This document shows positions 13,401 through 28,400 of a stretch of 64,000 bases of DNA, piece after piece; positions within the stretch are counted from its first letter, which is position 1; the number at the start of each line of letters is the position of its first letter. The notes beneath the pieces were generated by a model that saw only the letters and a program-made list of their open reading frames with translations, made no database searches and was not told where the DNA came from. The stretch comes from Aphrocallistes beatrix (Eukaryota; Porifera; Hexactinellida; Sceptrulophora; Aphrocallistidae). The position numbers were made by a program, and so were the translations under genes. Location of the stretch: positions 3,844,001-3,908,000 of the forward strand of contig OY725495.1 of NCBI GenBank assembly GCA_963281255.1, read 5' to 3'.

Positions 13401-16400
13401 TATCGGGATATAAGATTGAAATTTCAATCGGATCCCACCGCTCAAATTTTTGTACAGACTTTTTCTACATTTTGTACTTTATTAATTTATTTGATTGAAC
13501 TAAATCAAGAACATTTCAGAGCCATGATTTATTTTGATTTTAAAAATGGTTTAAGTCAACCAGACTGCTTTGAAAGGCTTTCAAAATGTTTCATTCTGAT
13601 CCCGAATCTAAGCGACAATCAATGGCTTATTTCACTGAAGGTGGTCATTTGAAGACAGTGCCACTTGATGATCGTAAAAAGTTTGCATCTCTGAAGTTCT
13701 CTTAGTTTGGTATGAACGAAGACCAAAGGGTGGAACTTGAGGATTACTATGGCACTACGATAATGAACCAGCTCACACTGCCATTCGAACTTTGGATTTT
13801 TTAGAGTCAGAAGGGATTCAGATACTTCCACACCCGCCATATTCTCCTGATTTGGCCCCAGTGAATTCTTTTTGTTCCCTAAATTGAAAGGCATGCTCAA
13901 TGGAAGACAATTTTCAAGCAATGAAGAGGCCATAGATGTTTATTTTGAAGCGGGCTCGACCATCGAAATGAATGAGTGGGGAAAATATTCAAAAAATGGA
14001 TTGAAATGATGCAAAAGTGGATATAGATTGTAACCGAATATACTTTAAAAATTATAAAACATAGATCATAGTGTAGTGCTATTATTCTCCTTGAATCCGT
14101 AAGCTTTTAGCATGGCCCTTGTATATAGCAAGACAGCCGGTTATTTAGCATTTCAACAGTCTTATTACAGTGGTGTCTTTAGGGACTTTTTGTATTTAAT
14201 TGTATTTAATTCAGATTTAACACAATTCTAACAGTTAATACCTATTGTGAATACAAGCAACATCATATAACATAGGTAAATAGTGTAATTAAGGCATATG
14301 CATATTTAGTTTTTAATTAGGAATGAGGAGTGGACGACGGAGGTGGTTTGTAGGAGTAAATCTTGTGTGAACACATCCGAATCTGTACTTTAATTTGTTT
14401 ACAATATTCCTGCCGAAAAACAAGATCGTAGCCAATAGGTATTGTGATCCGATTAGAATAGACGCTGTGAAAAGTAGAATTGATGATGCATAGGTTTGGA
14501 CCTCATTACTTATTCCCAAGGCTGTGATTTGCTGCTGTGAAACCAGTAGTGGCTGGTAGAGAGGAGTATGGTAGAGATATTGGAAGATACAAGGACCATA
14601 ATGCAGACCTGTTACAATGAGGAAGTAATATTGTGAGATAAATTCTTTTAAAACCCAGCAAGCGAATGCAATAGCAAGTATCCCCATTACCAATGCGAAA
14701 TGCTTGCAGTTGATGATTGCTCTTCTGACAATCGATTTCCTTTCCCCTCTTATCTTAAACTCGATTGCTCTCCATCTCAATGTGTTGTAGAATGTACGAG
14801 TGCATTTAATCCAAATAATGAAGTAGATTGTCTGTATTATTGGAACAGAGAACTTTTCAATGATCAATAATTGAGGAATAGACCCAGTTACTATCATGAA
14901 TGCTCCAATGAAGAAAGTGATCAAGAGGAATTTTGTAATGTACTGAAATGGTTTTCCATGAATGTTATGGAGAATGACATCCAAATACTTCATTAGACAA
15001 ACACTAAACGCGAAAGTGAGCAACAATCCAACATCTCCCAAAGACACAAGTACAGGAACAACAGGATTAGCAAATATTACCTCTATGCTGATTAAAGGAA
15101 AATGTGCTAGTTCACTCGAACAATTAAAATCCGTAGTTCTGTTGAAATATCGCTGTTGATCAGCCAGTCCAGACCCTAATGCATATATTATCGCCGTGAT
15201 GAACTCAGTGACATTTATGACTATAAGGAATGTGTATTTGATTATTTCCGATTTGTGGTGACGTGCTGCTTCTGAGTAATTAACGGTGAATTCAGTTTTA
15301 CTCTTTTCTACACACTCACGATACAACTTCACGAAATGTATAATTCTCTTAGCAAAATAGACGTCCCATATGATGGATATAAATAAGAAAAGTATAGCAA
15401 CTGGCAGAATGATGATACTTTCTAATATTCCAAATGACTCTAGATTTTCTCCTACACTTAGCATATCCCGATAAAAATATTTGAGATTCAGTATTTATGA
15501 ATTCAATCATTGATTATATATTTATACTGTTCTAATAGCCAATGATAGCCTTTACTTTTAATGGCTTTTATTAGGGAAATTTGATATCTCCAAGTAATTG
15601 TGTGTAATACATTACTTTCAATAGTAAGCTATTGAGTAATGTAAGTAGTTTATTTGAATAAAATGTACAAAGGTACAGAACATTCTTATTAATTGATGAG
15701 TCAACTGATCAGGGATTGTAATAATAATAATAATAATCTTACAATTTTGCTTAAGATCCCAAATCCAACATTTCACTTTTCGACAATGATTCCTAATCGA
15801 ATGCTATTTACGTATACAGTGGAGTCTCCCAAAACAGACACTATGAAAAGTAGACAACTCCTCTGCAACGCACAAAACCATGTCCCAATGTGTCCGTTAT
15901 TCGGAGATTCCACCTTTTATATGCCGTATGTATTATCTAACTTGAGCGAGGACCTTTTAAGATCCGAAATCTACACATTGGAATTAGTAATAGTTGAAGA
16001 TATTGAATAAATTGCTCAACCGTAAGTAAAAAAGTAAATTATCAGCCTGTGTCGCAAGAGGTAATTCATTACCATCATGTATAGTGGTAAATAACGACTT
16101 ATGTGGCACAAGGTGGTAGTGATTGATAATTTGAAAAGTTGGGAATAAAATCCTACAATAAGCACGCGGCACCAGAGGGGGCCAGGAGGTGGCGAGATTT
16201 CAAGATTTTTGGACTAAGTTTGAGAGGTACTTGGTTTTATGGACACTCTCGAGTAAAATTGAGAGAACTTAACTCTTTACAAATTAAAGGGAGGAGCTTC
16301 ACAAGATCAAGACAGAAGTGGTAACAGAGTTGCACGCGGGCCGACTTTTCTTATCGGCCCGCGGGCTGTGCGGGCCGAAAATAATAGTTTGCGAGCCCAT

Positions 16401-19400
16401 GAGCCGGAAATCTTGGCAGAACTCCCCATGATGACAACTGAGACGATGTTTTTAATTGTCACGAGGTACCAACTAAGGAATACTTACGTAAATGGAACTT
16501 TGTTTGTTTCCACTTATTTTTGTTTGCAGAAGCTCACTCCCATAAAAGGATTGATTCCCTTAGTGTCTCTCTAGTTAGTAACTTACAAAGCGGGCCAAAA
16601 ATATTTATGCGGGCTTCTTGCGGGATGAATAAATTAGTTGCGGGCCACGGTTACAAATTTCGGCCCGCGTGCAACTCTGAGTGGTAATCGGCAGATTCGT
16701 GGAGAAAAATCGGAGCATAGTACTTGTATAGGCAAATCACATACGCGTATTCTGACTTGTTAATTAATAAGATACAAATTCTTGATTTGGATGAATATAG
16801 TTATATCAGGGCCGAAGCCACCAGACTGTAAATGGTCCGGTTGAACCCGAGTCAACCGTAGCAAATAAATAAAGTTGAATAGAATTCCGCACCGTAACAG
16901 TGGTTAATGCTCTGTATTTAGATATGATTGCATGAAAAAACAGTCCTCCCGATAAAATTGGCTGCCCCCCATGTTCGATAAACCCGGCGCCGCGCCTGCC
17001 AATAAGTAATTCGAATGCACAGATTTCGAATCAGAAATCCGATTCGTTTTATCACTTACCGTTTATAATTTTTTGTTCTTCGTGAATAGACCCATTTAGT
17101 ATTAAATGCACGTGAAATAATGAAGTATGCAAATACTTTTGCCCGGGTAGTGTACATAGCAAAACAGTCGGTTATTTGGCATTTCAACAGTCTTATTACA
17201 GTGGTAGCTTTGGGGACTTTTTTTATTGTATTTTATTCATATTTGACATATAATTAACAGTTAATATTGTCAATACAAATAGCATATTATAACATAGGTA
17301 TTAGTATAATTAAGGCATAGGTATATTTAGTTTTTAATTAGGAATGAGGAGTGGACGACGGAGGTTGTTTGTAGGAGTAAATCTTGTATGAACACATCCG
17401 AATCGATACTTTAATTTTTTTACAATTTTAATGCCGAAAAACAGGATCGTAGCCAATAGATATTCTGATCCGATTAAAATTGACGCTGTGAAAATTAGAA
17501 TTGATGACACATAGGCAATGACCTCATGAATGAGTTTCAATACTCTTATTTGCTGCTGTGAAACCAGTAGTGGCTGGTAGAGAGGAGTACGGTAGAGGTA
17601 TTGGAAGATACAGGGACCATAGTGCAGACCTGTTACAATGAGGAAGTAATATCGTGATAAGATTTCTGTTAAAATTAAACAGGCTGTTGCAATAGCAAGT
17701 ATCCCCATTACCAATGCGAACTGCTTGCAGTTGATGATTGCTTTTCTGACAATCGATTTCCTTTCCCCTCTTATCTTAAACTCGATTGCTCTCCATCTCA
17801 ATGTGTTGTAGAATGTACGAATGCATTTAATCCAAATAATGAAGTAGATTGTATCGATTATTGGAACAGATAACTTTTCAATGATCAATAATTGAGGAAT
17901 AGACCCAGTTACTATCATGAATGCTCCAATGAAGAAAGTGATCAAGAGGAATTTTGTAATGTACCGAAATGGTTTTCCATGAATGTTATGGAGAATGACA
18001 TCCAAATACTTCATTAGACAAACACTAAACGCAAGAGAGATCACAAACCCAACATCTCCCGAAGACACAAGTACAGGAACAACAGGATTAGCAAATGTCA
18101 CCTCTATGCTGATGAATGGAAAATTTGCTAGTTCACTCGAACAATTAAAATCTGTAGTTCTGTTGAAATCTCGCTGTTGATAAGCCAGTCCAGACCCTAA
18201 TGCGTATGTTAGCATCGTAATGAACTCAGTGACATTTATGACTATAAGGAATGTGTATTTGATTATTTCCGATTTGTGGTGACGTGCTGCTTCTGAGTAA
18301 TTAACGGTGAATTCAGTTTTACTCTTTTCTACACACTCACGATACGACTTCACGAAATGTATAATCCTCTTAGCAAAATAGACGTCCCACATGATGGATA
18401 TAAATGAGAGAAGCAGAACACCTGGCAGAATGATGATGCATTCTAATGTTCCAAATGATTTTAGATTTTCTCCTACACTTAACATATTCTGATAAAAATA
18501 TTTGAGATTCTGTATTTATGAATTCAATCAGTGATTATATATTTATACTGTTCTAATAGCCAATGATAGCCTTTACTTTTATTGGCTATTGATTGGGACA
18601 TTTGATATTATCTCCAAGTAATTGTGTGTAATACATTACTTTCAATAGTAAGTAATTGAGTAATGTAAGTAATTTATTTGAGGAAAATGTACAAAGGTAC
18701 AGACCACTCTTATTAAATGATGAGTCAACTGCACAGGGATTGTAACCATCATCTTACAATTTTGTGTAAGATCCCAAATCTAGCACTTCACTTTCGACAA
18801 TAATTACTTATCGAATTCTATTTACGTGTACAGTGGAGTCTCCCAAAACAGACACTAGGAAAAGCGGACAACTCCTCTGCAACGGGCCATATCCCGATGT
18901 GTGCGTTATTCCGACTCCACTGTATATGTACCGTATTTATCAGCTAACTTGAGCTAGGATCTTTACTGGCTATCCATCATCTAGCTCAGTGGTTCCAAAC
19001 CTTTTTTGTCATTCGCCCCTTTTGCTAAATTTCATTTGCAAATCGCCTTCTTTTTAATTTCTAACCTGATGACTAGAGTTTTTAAATTAAGTATATGATT
19101 TAATTAAATTAGTTAATTACAACGAAATACTAAATGATTCTAACATACGCATTAGCCATGCCCTATTGATAGTGAGGTTGCTGTGTTTGATGTTTACATA
19201 ACTTTTCCACGTCAGGCTTAAATTTAGTCAGAGCTATATCTAGGCGTAAATCGCCCCTGTTGTGACATTTAATTTATTTCTTCTACCAGTCAAGAGGCTG
19301 TTCACTTTGCTGAAACCACTTTCCACGAGGTTTGAAGTTGGGAATGCAGTCAATAATAAACTTCTGCCACATCATTGATTTCACTATTATATCAGGATGA

Positions 19401-22400
19401 GTCCATGATGCATGATAACCACCATTTTCAAATCTGCTTGCGGCACCCATGTCGTACTTTATATCAGTAATTTCCTCTTGGATTATTATATCACAGAACT
19501 TGAATCTATTGAGAAAGGATCTAAAATCCACAGATTGATATGTAATTGATTCAAATCACTGATGCGATTGAGCATATCCTGTCGCATCGGTTTTAGGTGC
19601 TCTGTAAATAATAATATACAAACGTGCTTCCTTGCTTGAGCTGCGCGGCTGGCGGACACTTTGTGTCTGCCGAAGAGGCCCTTTGGGCGTCTGGGGCCAA
19701 ATTGATTAATTATATAGGAGATAAAATCTCTAAATGCGTCTGTCCTACTGCTATAATCGATATCGCACAAAAATCACTAAATTTTCCATTTATACAAGCG
19801 CGCTTCGCTTGCTTGTATAAACAAAGATTCATCAAGTTTTAACAGTATGGATATTCAAGATAGCCCATCATTTGGCATTTTAACAGTCTTGTAAAAAGGG
19901 TATCCTTACAGTGGCTTCCTTAGGGACTTTTTATTGTATTTAATTCAGATTTAAAATATATCAGTTAATATTGTGAATACAAACAGCATAATATAACACA
20001 GGTATTAGTATAATAAATATCAAACATTATTTTAAACTATTTAGTTTTATTTTGGAATGAGGAGTGGACGACGAAGGTTGTTTGTAGGAGTAAATCTTGT
20101 GTCAACACATCCGAATCGATACTTTAATTTGTTTACAATATTCCTGCCGAAAAATACGATCGTAGCCAATAGGTATTGTGATCCCCCTAAAATAGACGCT
20201 GTGAAAATTAGAATTGATGACACATAAGTAAGGACCTCATCACTGAGTTTAAGCACTTTGATTTGCTGCTGTGAAACCAGTAGTGGCTGGTAGAGAGGAG
20301 TATGGTAGAGGTATTGGAAGATACAGGGACCATAATGCAGACCTGTTACAATGAGGAAGTAATATCGTGATAAGATTTCAGTTAAAGTCCAGCAGGCGAC
20401 TACGATGGCAAATATGCTCATTACCAATGCGAACTGTTTGCAGTTGATGATTGCTCTTCTGACAATCGATTTCCTTTCCCCTCTTATCTTAAACTCGATT
20501 GCTCTCCATCTCAATGTGTTGTAGAATGTACGAGTGCATTTAACCCAAATAATGAAGTAGATTGTCGCTATTATTGGAACAGAGAACTTTTCAATGATCA
20601 ATAATTGAGGAATAGACCCAGTTACTATCATGAATGCTCCAATGAAGAAAGTGATTAAGAGGAATTTTGTAATGTACCGAAATGGTTTACCATGAATGTT
20701 ATGGAGAATGACATCCAGATACTTCATAAGACAAACACCAAACGCAAGAGAGAGCAACAGCCCAACATCTCCCAAAGACACAAGCACAGGTACAACCGGA
20801 TTAGCAAAAATGACCTCTATGCTAATGAATGGAAAATGTGCTAGTTCACTCGAACAATTAAAATCCGTAGTTCTGTTGAAATCTCGCTGTTGATTAGCCA
20901 GTCCAGACCCTAATGCGTATGTTAGCATCGAAATGAACTCAGTGACATTTATGACTATCAAGAATGTGTATTTGATTATTTCCGATTTGTGGTGATGTGC
21001 TGCTTCTGAGTAATTAACGGTGAATTCAGTTTTACTCTTTTCTACACACTCACGATACAACTTCACGAAATTTATAATCCTCTTAGCAAAATAGACGTCC
21101 CACATGATAGATGTAAATAAGAATAGTATTGCGATTGCCAGAATGATGATACTTTCTAATATTCCAAATGGCTTTATATTTTCTCCTACACTTAGCACAT
21201 CCCGATAAAAATATTTGAGATTCAGTATTTAATGAATTCAATCAGTGATTATATATTTATACTGTTCTAAGAGCCAATGATAGCCTTTACTATTAATGGC
21301 TATTGATTGGGAAATTTGATATTATCTCCAAGTAATTGTGTGTAATACATTACTTTCAATTGTAAGCTATTGTGTAATGTAAGTAATTTATTTGAAGAAA
21401 ATGTACGTGTAAGGTACAAACTACTCTAATTTATTGATGGGTCAACTGATCAGGGATTGTAATCATAATCTTGCAATTTTGTGTAAGATCCCAAATCATA
21501 CATTTCACTTTTCGACAATGCTTCCTAATCGAATACATTAAATAACTCCTCTGCAACGGGCAAAAACATGTCCCCAAACTATCCGTTATTCAGACTCCAC
21601 TGTATATGTACTGTATGTACTGTGTTATCAGAAAACTTGAGCTAGGATCTTACTGGCTATCCATCATCTAGCTCAGTGGTTCCAAACCTTTTTTCTCATT
21701 CGCCCCTTTTGCCAAATTTCGTTTGCAAATCGCCTCCTTTGTTAATTTCTAACCTGACGACTAGAGTTTGGAAATTACGTATGTGATTTAATTAAATTAA
21801 TTAATTACAACGAAATACTCAATGATTCTAACATACACATTAGCCTATTGATAGTGAGATTGGTTTGTTTGATGTGTTTACATTCAAATCACTGAAGCGA
21901 TTGAGCATGTCCTGTCGCATTGGTTTTTGGAGCTCTGTAAATAATATTATACAAGCGTGCTTCGCTTGCTTGAGCTGCGCGGCTGGCGGACACTTTGTGT
22001 CCTCCGGAGGCGCCCTTTGGGCTTCTGGGGTCAGATTGATTAATTATAAGGGAGATGACATCTCTAAATACGTCTGTCCTACTGTTATAGTCGATGTCGC
22101 ACAAAAATCACTAAATTTGCCAATTTAAAAATGTTTTTTTGATGTGTGATGATGACGTCATAACAGAGTGTTGAGTCATCATTTTTTGTTGATACTTGCA
22201 TCATATGCAAAGTATATTAATCAGGGTTGGATTTTAACCCGGGTTAAATAGGTTTTGCCCAGCCCAGTGGGTTAAACCCGGGTTAAAACGGGTTTTATTG
22301 TCCAGAAACGGATTTTCCCAGTTATTGTCCTTGTTTTCAAATTCAACGATATAATTACAGTCAGGTTCGCTTATTATGAACCCGCTTAATATGAACATTC

Positions 22401-25400
22401 GTTTATTATGAACTAATTCTCTGGTCCCAATTCAACAGGTTCCATAGGATTTATATTAGGTCGAGTTCGCTTAATATGAAGTCTCTCTATTATGAACAGA
22501 CTTTTTGGTCCCCAAGGTGTTCATAATAAGCGACCCTGACTGTAATTATATAAGCGTACTTATTGTAAGAAGTGCATATCAAAATCTAATACACTAGTGA
22601 AAATCTAAAACAAATGAAAAGCAAATCACCAGTCAAACTCCACTGAACCTCTCAATTCGTGATAACAGGTTACCAATTTTGCTGGTTCTCTAAGTCTAAT
22701 CTATTTCGAAGTTTGTTCTGGACTAAACTAAAGTTAGAAAATATCCGCTCAATTGAAGCATTTAGGCCCTTCACCTTAGACCTACTTTTAGAAAAAAAGC
22801 TTTGAACAGGATCACTGGGCCACAAACAAAACTAACATTATACATGTAGTAACCGCTATGATTAGAGTAGGTAAGATGAACAAACTGCTCTACATATATA
22901 ATAGTAGTATCCTTTGATTGTTTACTTAAAGCACCTCAGATTGTTGTAACTTTTAAGAAATTCCATTGTTCGTACATCAGGTCTTATTAAAAATATCATT
23001 ACGGAATCTCAATACAATACTTGCAGAATAAGAATTTTCAATCCAAACAATTGATATCGCTAAAATTAACTTGATTTACAAGTACATTAGAATAAAACCC
23101 ACTTTAACCCAGTTTAACCCACAAAAGGGGGTTTTGCCCAGCCCGGGTTTAACCCGGGTTTAACCCGGGGGGTGGGTTAAATTAGCCAACCCTGATATTA
23201 ATCTACACATTCTATTAAAATTTCGGCCTTCTATCACCCAAAATTGCTGAGTTATAGTCTTGAGTTATAGTCTTATTATATAAAGGTGACAATGACGTCA
23301 TAATTCCATGATGAGTCGACCTTTTCGTCTGAAGTCAGAACTTAGTGGAGCCTTAGCCAAAAACTCCCACATGCCAACAATCAAACGTATGTATATAACA
23401 AAGCTAAATCGAGTTTTAATAGTAGGGATATATCAAGATAGCCCGTTATTTGGCATTTTAACAGTCTTGTAAAAAGGGTATCCTTACAGTGGCTTCCTTA
23501 GGGACTTTTTATTGTATTTAATTCAGATTTAAAATATATCAGTTAATACTGTGAATACAAACAGCATAATATAACACAGGTATTAGTATAATTAAATAAT
23601 AAATATCAAACATTATTTAGTTTTTATTTTGGAATGAGGAGTGGACGACGGAGGTGGTTTGTAGGAGTAAATCTTGTATGAACACATCCGAATCGATACT
23701 TTAATTTGTTTACAATATTCCTGCCGAAAAACAGGATCGTAGCCAATAGATATTCTGATCCCCCTAAAATAGACGCTGTGAAAATTAGAATTGATGACAC
23801 ATAAGTAAGGACCTCATCACTGAGTTTCAGCACTTTGATCTGCTGCTGTGAAACCAGTAGTGGCTGGTAGAGAGGAGTATGGTAGAGGTATTGGAAGATA
23901 CAGGGACCATAATGCAGACCTGTTACAATGAGGAAGTAATATCGTGTGATGAGTTCGTTTAAAACTGGACAGGCTGCTGCAATAGCAAATATGCTCATTA
24001 CCAATGCGAACTGCTTGCAGTTGATGATTGCTCTTCTGACAATCGATTTCCTCTCCCCTCTTATCTTAAACTCAAGTGCTCTCCATCTCAATGTGTTGTA
24101 GAATGTACGAGTGCATTTAACCCAAATAATGAAATAGATTGTCTGTATTATTGGAACAGATGACTATCAAGAATGTGTATTTGATTATTTCCGATTTGTG
24201 GTGACGTGCTGCTTCTGAGTAATTAACGGTGAATTCAGTTTTACTCTTTTCTACACACTCACGATACGACTTCACGAAATGTATAATCCTCTTAGCAAAA
24301 TAGACGTCCCATATGATGGATATAAATAAGAATAGTATTGCGATTGCCAGAATGATGATACTTTCTATTATTCCAAATGATTTTAGATTTTCTCCTGTGC
24401 TTAACATATCCCGATAAAAATATTTGAGATTCAGTATTTATGAATTCAATCAATGATTCTATATTTATACTGTTTTAATAGCCAATGGTAACTTATACTT
24501 TTAATGGATTTTGATTGGGGAATTTGATATTAATACCAAGTAATTGCATGTGATAACACTTTACTTTCAATAGCAAGCATTTGTAATTATGAGTACGCAG
24601 TCTTTAAATGTAATCAGTCGAACAAAGTCTTCAAGGAATACATTACCTTAGTGATTTATTATTTTAAACAGAACGTTGAATTACTAGAAGTTTAATATTC
24701 GATGTGTTAGCATCTGTTATTTTTAATTGGCAAAAAAAGGGAGGAAAATCTGATTTGTACCGAAGATATCTCGTGCAAACTTAGTTGTTTGTTTTTTGAA
24801 CTTTTAAACTGGGAAACTATAATGTTTTACATTTAATCCTTCCCTTCTCCTTTGCTTTTCTGGTACGTAATTGTAGTAATAATTGTAACAGCTTCTTACT
24901 GTGTTAAACGACTCTTCAATATTATGTTAAGTATTTGGCATTTGTGCATATTACTAAGTATTATCTTGACAGCATCACATTTGAAATTATTCATAATCTA
25001 TGATACAGTATAATCTGCATAATCCGGGGTTTAGCTCATGAATATGCATAGTGTTGGATTATCAATAAAAACTTTTTACATTATCCAATGATTGGGTGTA
25101 CAAACAATGGAGAATTAATTAGGCTGCGCTGTACTATATGTTTGTTAATATAGACCAGAGGCCGGCAACCTTTTGAATGTTGGTCAGTTTACCTATAATG
25201 TCAATATATTTATGACCTTGTGTGCCAGTGGCACGCCTGCCTAGGGTTACCGACTCCTGAATATACATAAATGTCGGTCTGTCGACCTACATACACTAAC
25301 CGGACAAAAGTATTTCAATACTTGATTATTTCCCATACAAATAATACTAAAATGGGTCTATTCAAGAGGATTACTTCTAAACGGTATGGGATACAGCTAG

Positions 25401-28400
25401 TCGGATTCCAGATTCGAATAATACGCATTCAGATTAGTCACAGGTTAATTTTTCTAATTAATCATTCGTTCCTAACTTTTTGTAATTATCAATCGGTGCC
25501 ACCTTATGCCACATACACCCATTTTGACCACTATACATGTTGGAAATGAATTACCTATGGTGTCAGGCTGATAAGATTGTTCATTGAGTTTGGTAATTTA
25601 TTAGTTATGTTCAACTATGACTAATTCGAATGTGTAGATTTCGAATCTGAAATCAGATTTTTAGTATCTCTTTGAATTTGAACGTATTGCCAAAAATCCG
25701 ATTTAGTATTATTTGTATGGGAAAGAATCAAGTGTTGAAATATTTTTGTCCGGTAGGTGTATATTTTCAATTCCGCGTGCCATCAACTTAGGCTCGCGTG
25801 CCATAGGTTCCCGACCGACGATCTAGACCAGGTGTGTCAAACTCGAATCGGATAGTGGGCCAATTTCATAACCCCAGCTCTTCCCCGGGCCATGATAGAA
25901 ACGAATAAATTTTAACTACTGATTCATTCAATTATAATATTTTTTCGCAACTGGCTGGCGGGCCACCAGTTTGACACGCCTGATCTAGACGTTTGATTTA
26001 TGCATGAATTGGTCCTGTGGATTGGTTATTACTTCATCTCGGTATTTGTAGCACGCCCTGGCTGTGCTCTATGCAGTCGCTCCCAATGGATGGCGCAGGA
26101 TAACTGTGAAGAAGAGATTTACAGGTGCGTAGAATCTCACGAACCTACCGTCCCAGCACAGATCTGTGTGAAGCAAGGAGATCTTGTCAGAGTTGTCAAC
26201 AAGCATTCTAACGGATGGTGGGATGTGTGGTGAGGAGTTTGTCTAGGATCGTACTGCTCATACTCATAACTATTAAAATTCTGCCTCACTAGTCTCTCCT
26301 TTTTTTATAAAAAAATTATAGATATGATGGTTACCGTATATAGACATAGGAATGCATTATGATGAAGGATATGGATTAATTAACGCTTTTTCCGTAAAAT
26401 TTGTTAATTAATTAGCATGAATTTATTGGTTTGCAAATTTCAAAATCCGAACTGAGTTTTCGCATTAATAAAGAAGAATTCCGAAATAGTTTCGTAACTG
26501 TGAACGATTCAGATCGTATATTTAGTATATTCACACCTTTATGCGTGAGCTGACATATCGTCTGATAGGCATCTCTTGTCCAGATACGTACATATAGAGT
26601 TACTTTGTATTTTTGTTAGCACACTCAACAAAGAGAATAAAGATATGAAAAGCCTGCCTGCGACTAAGTTGGAAAGAGAGGTATGTTCATTAAAAAAATC
26701 AGTTTCAAGGACTTGTTGAGCGATATCTTGGGAATAAATGGGAAATAAATGATGTATATGCATCGGAAATAATCCATTTTTCTAGGAGAGGGAATAATAA
26801 AGTCCCCTTGTTCCTCTCTGTACCTAACCCTTCAACTTATATTTCCTTCTAGCCTCAACATCTTGTTACTTCCCAACCCAACAGTCCAACGAAACAAACC
26901 AGGTTTATTTTATTTATAAATCCAGATTTTTCTAATTTTTCAATTTGATCTTCTTCAAAAAAGTCATGACTTGAGACCTGCCGACCGACATTATTTAGTG
27001 TTTGAAATGTTTGTAAATACAGTCAGTCCTGTCTAATTGTCCACTTCTGTAATTGTCCAGGTTATCTATTTTTCCACTTTGCCAGAATAGGAGTACTATG
27101 TGCACACACACTTCGAATTATCTAATTGTCCACTTAGGATCCCATTACCCAATGGTGGACAATTAGAGAGGACTTAGTGTATTACGTTAATTATTGAAGA
27201 TCAAATTGAAAAATTAGGAACAGGAGAATCATTAGTCATCTGATGAGGCTTTAGAGGGTCCCGAATCCGTGCTAGGAAACCCACAATAATATATTTATAC
27301 TTTCTAATGCTGCTCTATCTATGTTATTCGAAACAGGAGAAACACCATGGACCTGGAACACGATTACTACGATCTATCTGACGGTGTAAAGAACAAGATA
27401 TCTTCTGGCAGTGCTATTTCTAGCGTTCCTATCGAAACTCGACCTTCTCCGCTGCCCTACCTCACTCCTATTCCGAATGCATCCCCGCCCCCTCCTCCTC
27501 TCCCCCCTCCCCCTCCTCTCCCACCCAAAACAGACAAATTTCTTTCAGAAAATCAAGTCACGCGCACCAAAACATCTCCCAAGATTATGCAATTCAGAGA
27601 AACGCACATCGAAATTCCAGACACAAATAAATCAAAGACATTATCACCGATCCCAGTCAAGCCCTATGATAAGTTTTCCGTATCAACCATAGTATCGAGT
27701 CAGAAAGTAACCTTCAACGAGTCTAACTCTTACACTAAGGCAAAAAAGAAATCCGTTTCAGACAATGGAGACAAGCCCTGTGTGTTGAGTCGTATTAACA
27801 GCAAACTCGCTACTTTGTCTAGCGATAGTGCCAAAATGGTTCGTGGTGACAGCTTTGTGTCTTACATCACTGAGGGTGAGAAGGAGAATGTGTTTGCTTC
27901 CAAAGTAGATAGTCCGCGTTTGGAGCGGTGTAATTCTGGCTTAAAGAAAACTTTATCTCGAGGTTGGTACTTAGAATTAGAATTCTGAACATTTACTGAA
28001 CGAGTGAATATATATTTATACTTATCAGTTCTAGTTAGGATATGTTTGACTTTTTTTAGAGGGAAAACTAACTTGGTCAACTCTTGGAAAGCAAGAAGGC
28101 TTCTTCGGGTCTCTGTCTAAAGAGAGAGCGGAGGAGATGTTGAAACAGGTTAGTGGAATATACACATACGAGCAACCGTATTGAAATGTCATTGAATAAT
28201 TATATAAATTAGAGTTCAATGAGTGACTGCTGATTAGACACAACAATACATCTTATTATTTTAATCTATTGTAATATCCGTTACATTGTCATTATTCATT
28301 GTTTGATCTGTCTGTTAATTAATTAACGCTTAAATGGCGCTAGATTTTTGCTAACTCATTTCCGATAAAGTCATTTTGAGCGGGGAAACCTTAGAAGTGT

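Larger units (their letters stand above)
21952..23430 (+). repeat. R1 repeat copy d, split by a hAT element
   Basis: The R1 head and first half run 21952-22221 and the second half resumes at 23195, with the 8-bp ATATTAAT duplicated on both sides of the hAT insertion. It retains TGACGTCA (near 22153 and 23293) and the R1 tail GAGTTTTAATAGTAGGGATA. Confidence 0.85.

Noticed and set aside
22222-22360. CCCGGGTTAAA clusters as a CRISPR or satellite array
   Set aside because: They are subterminal repeats of the hAT element, confirmed by its ends and target duplication.
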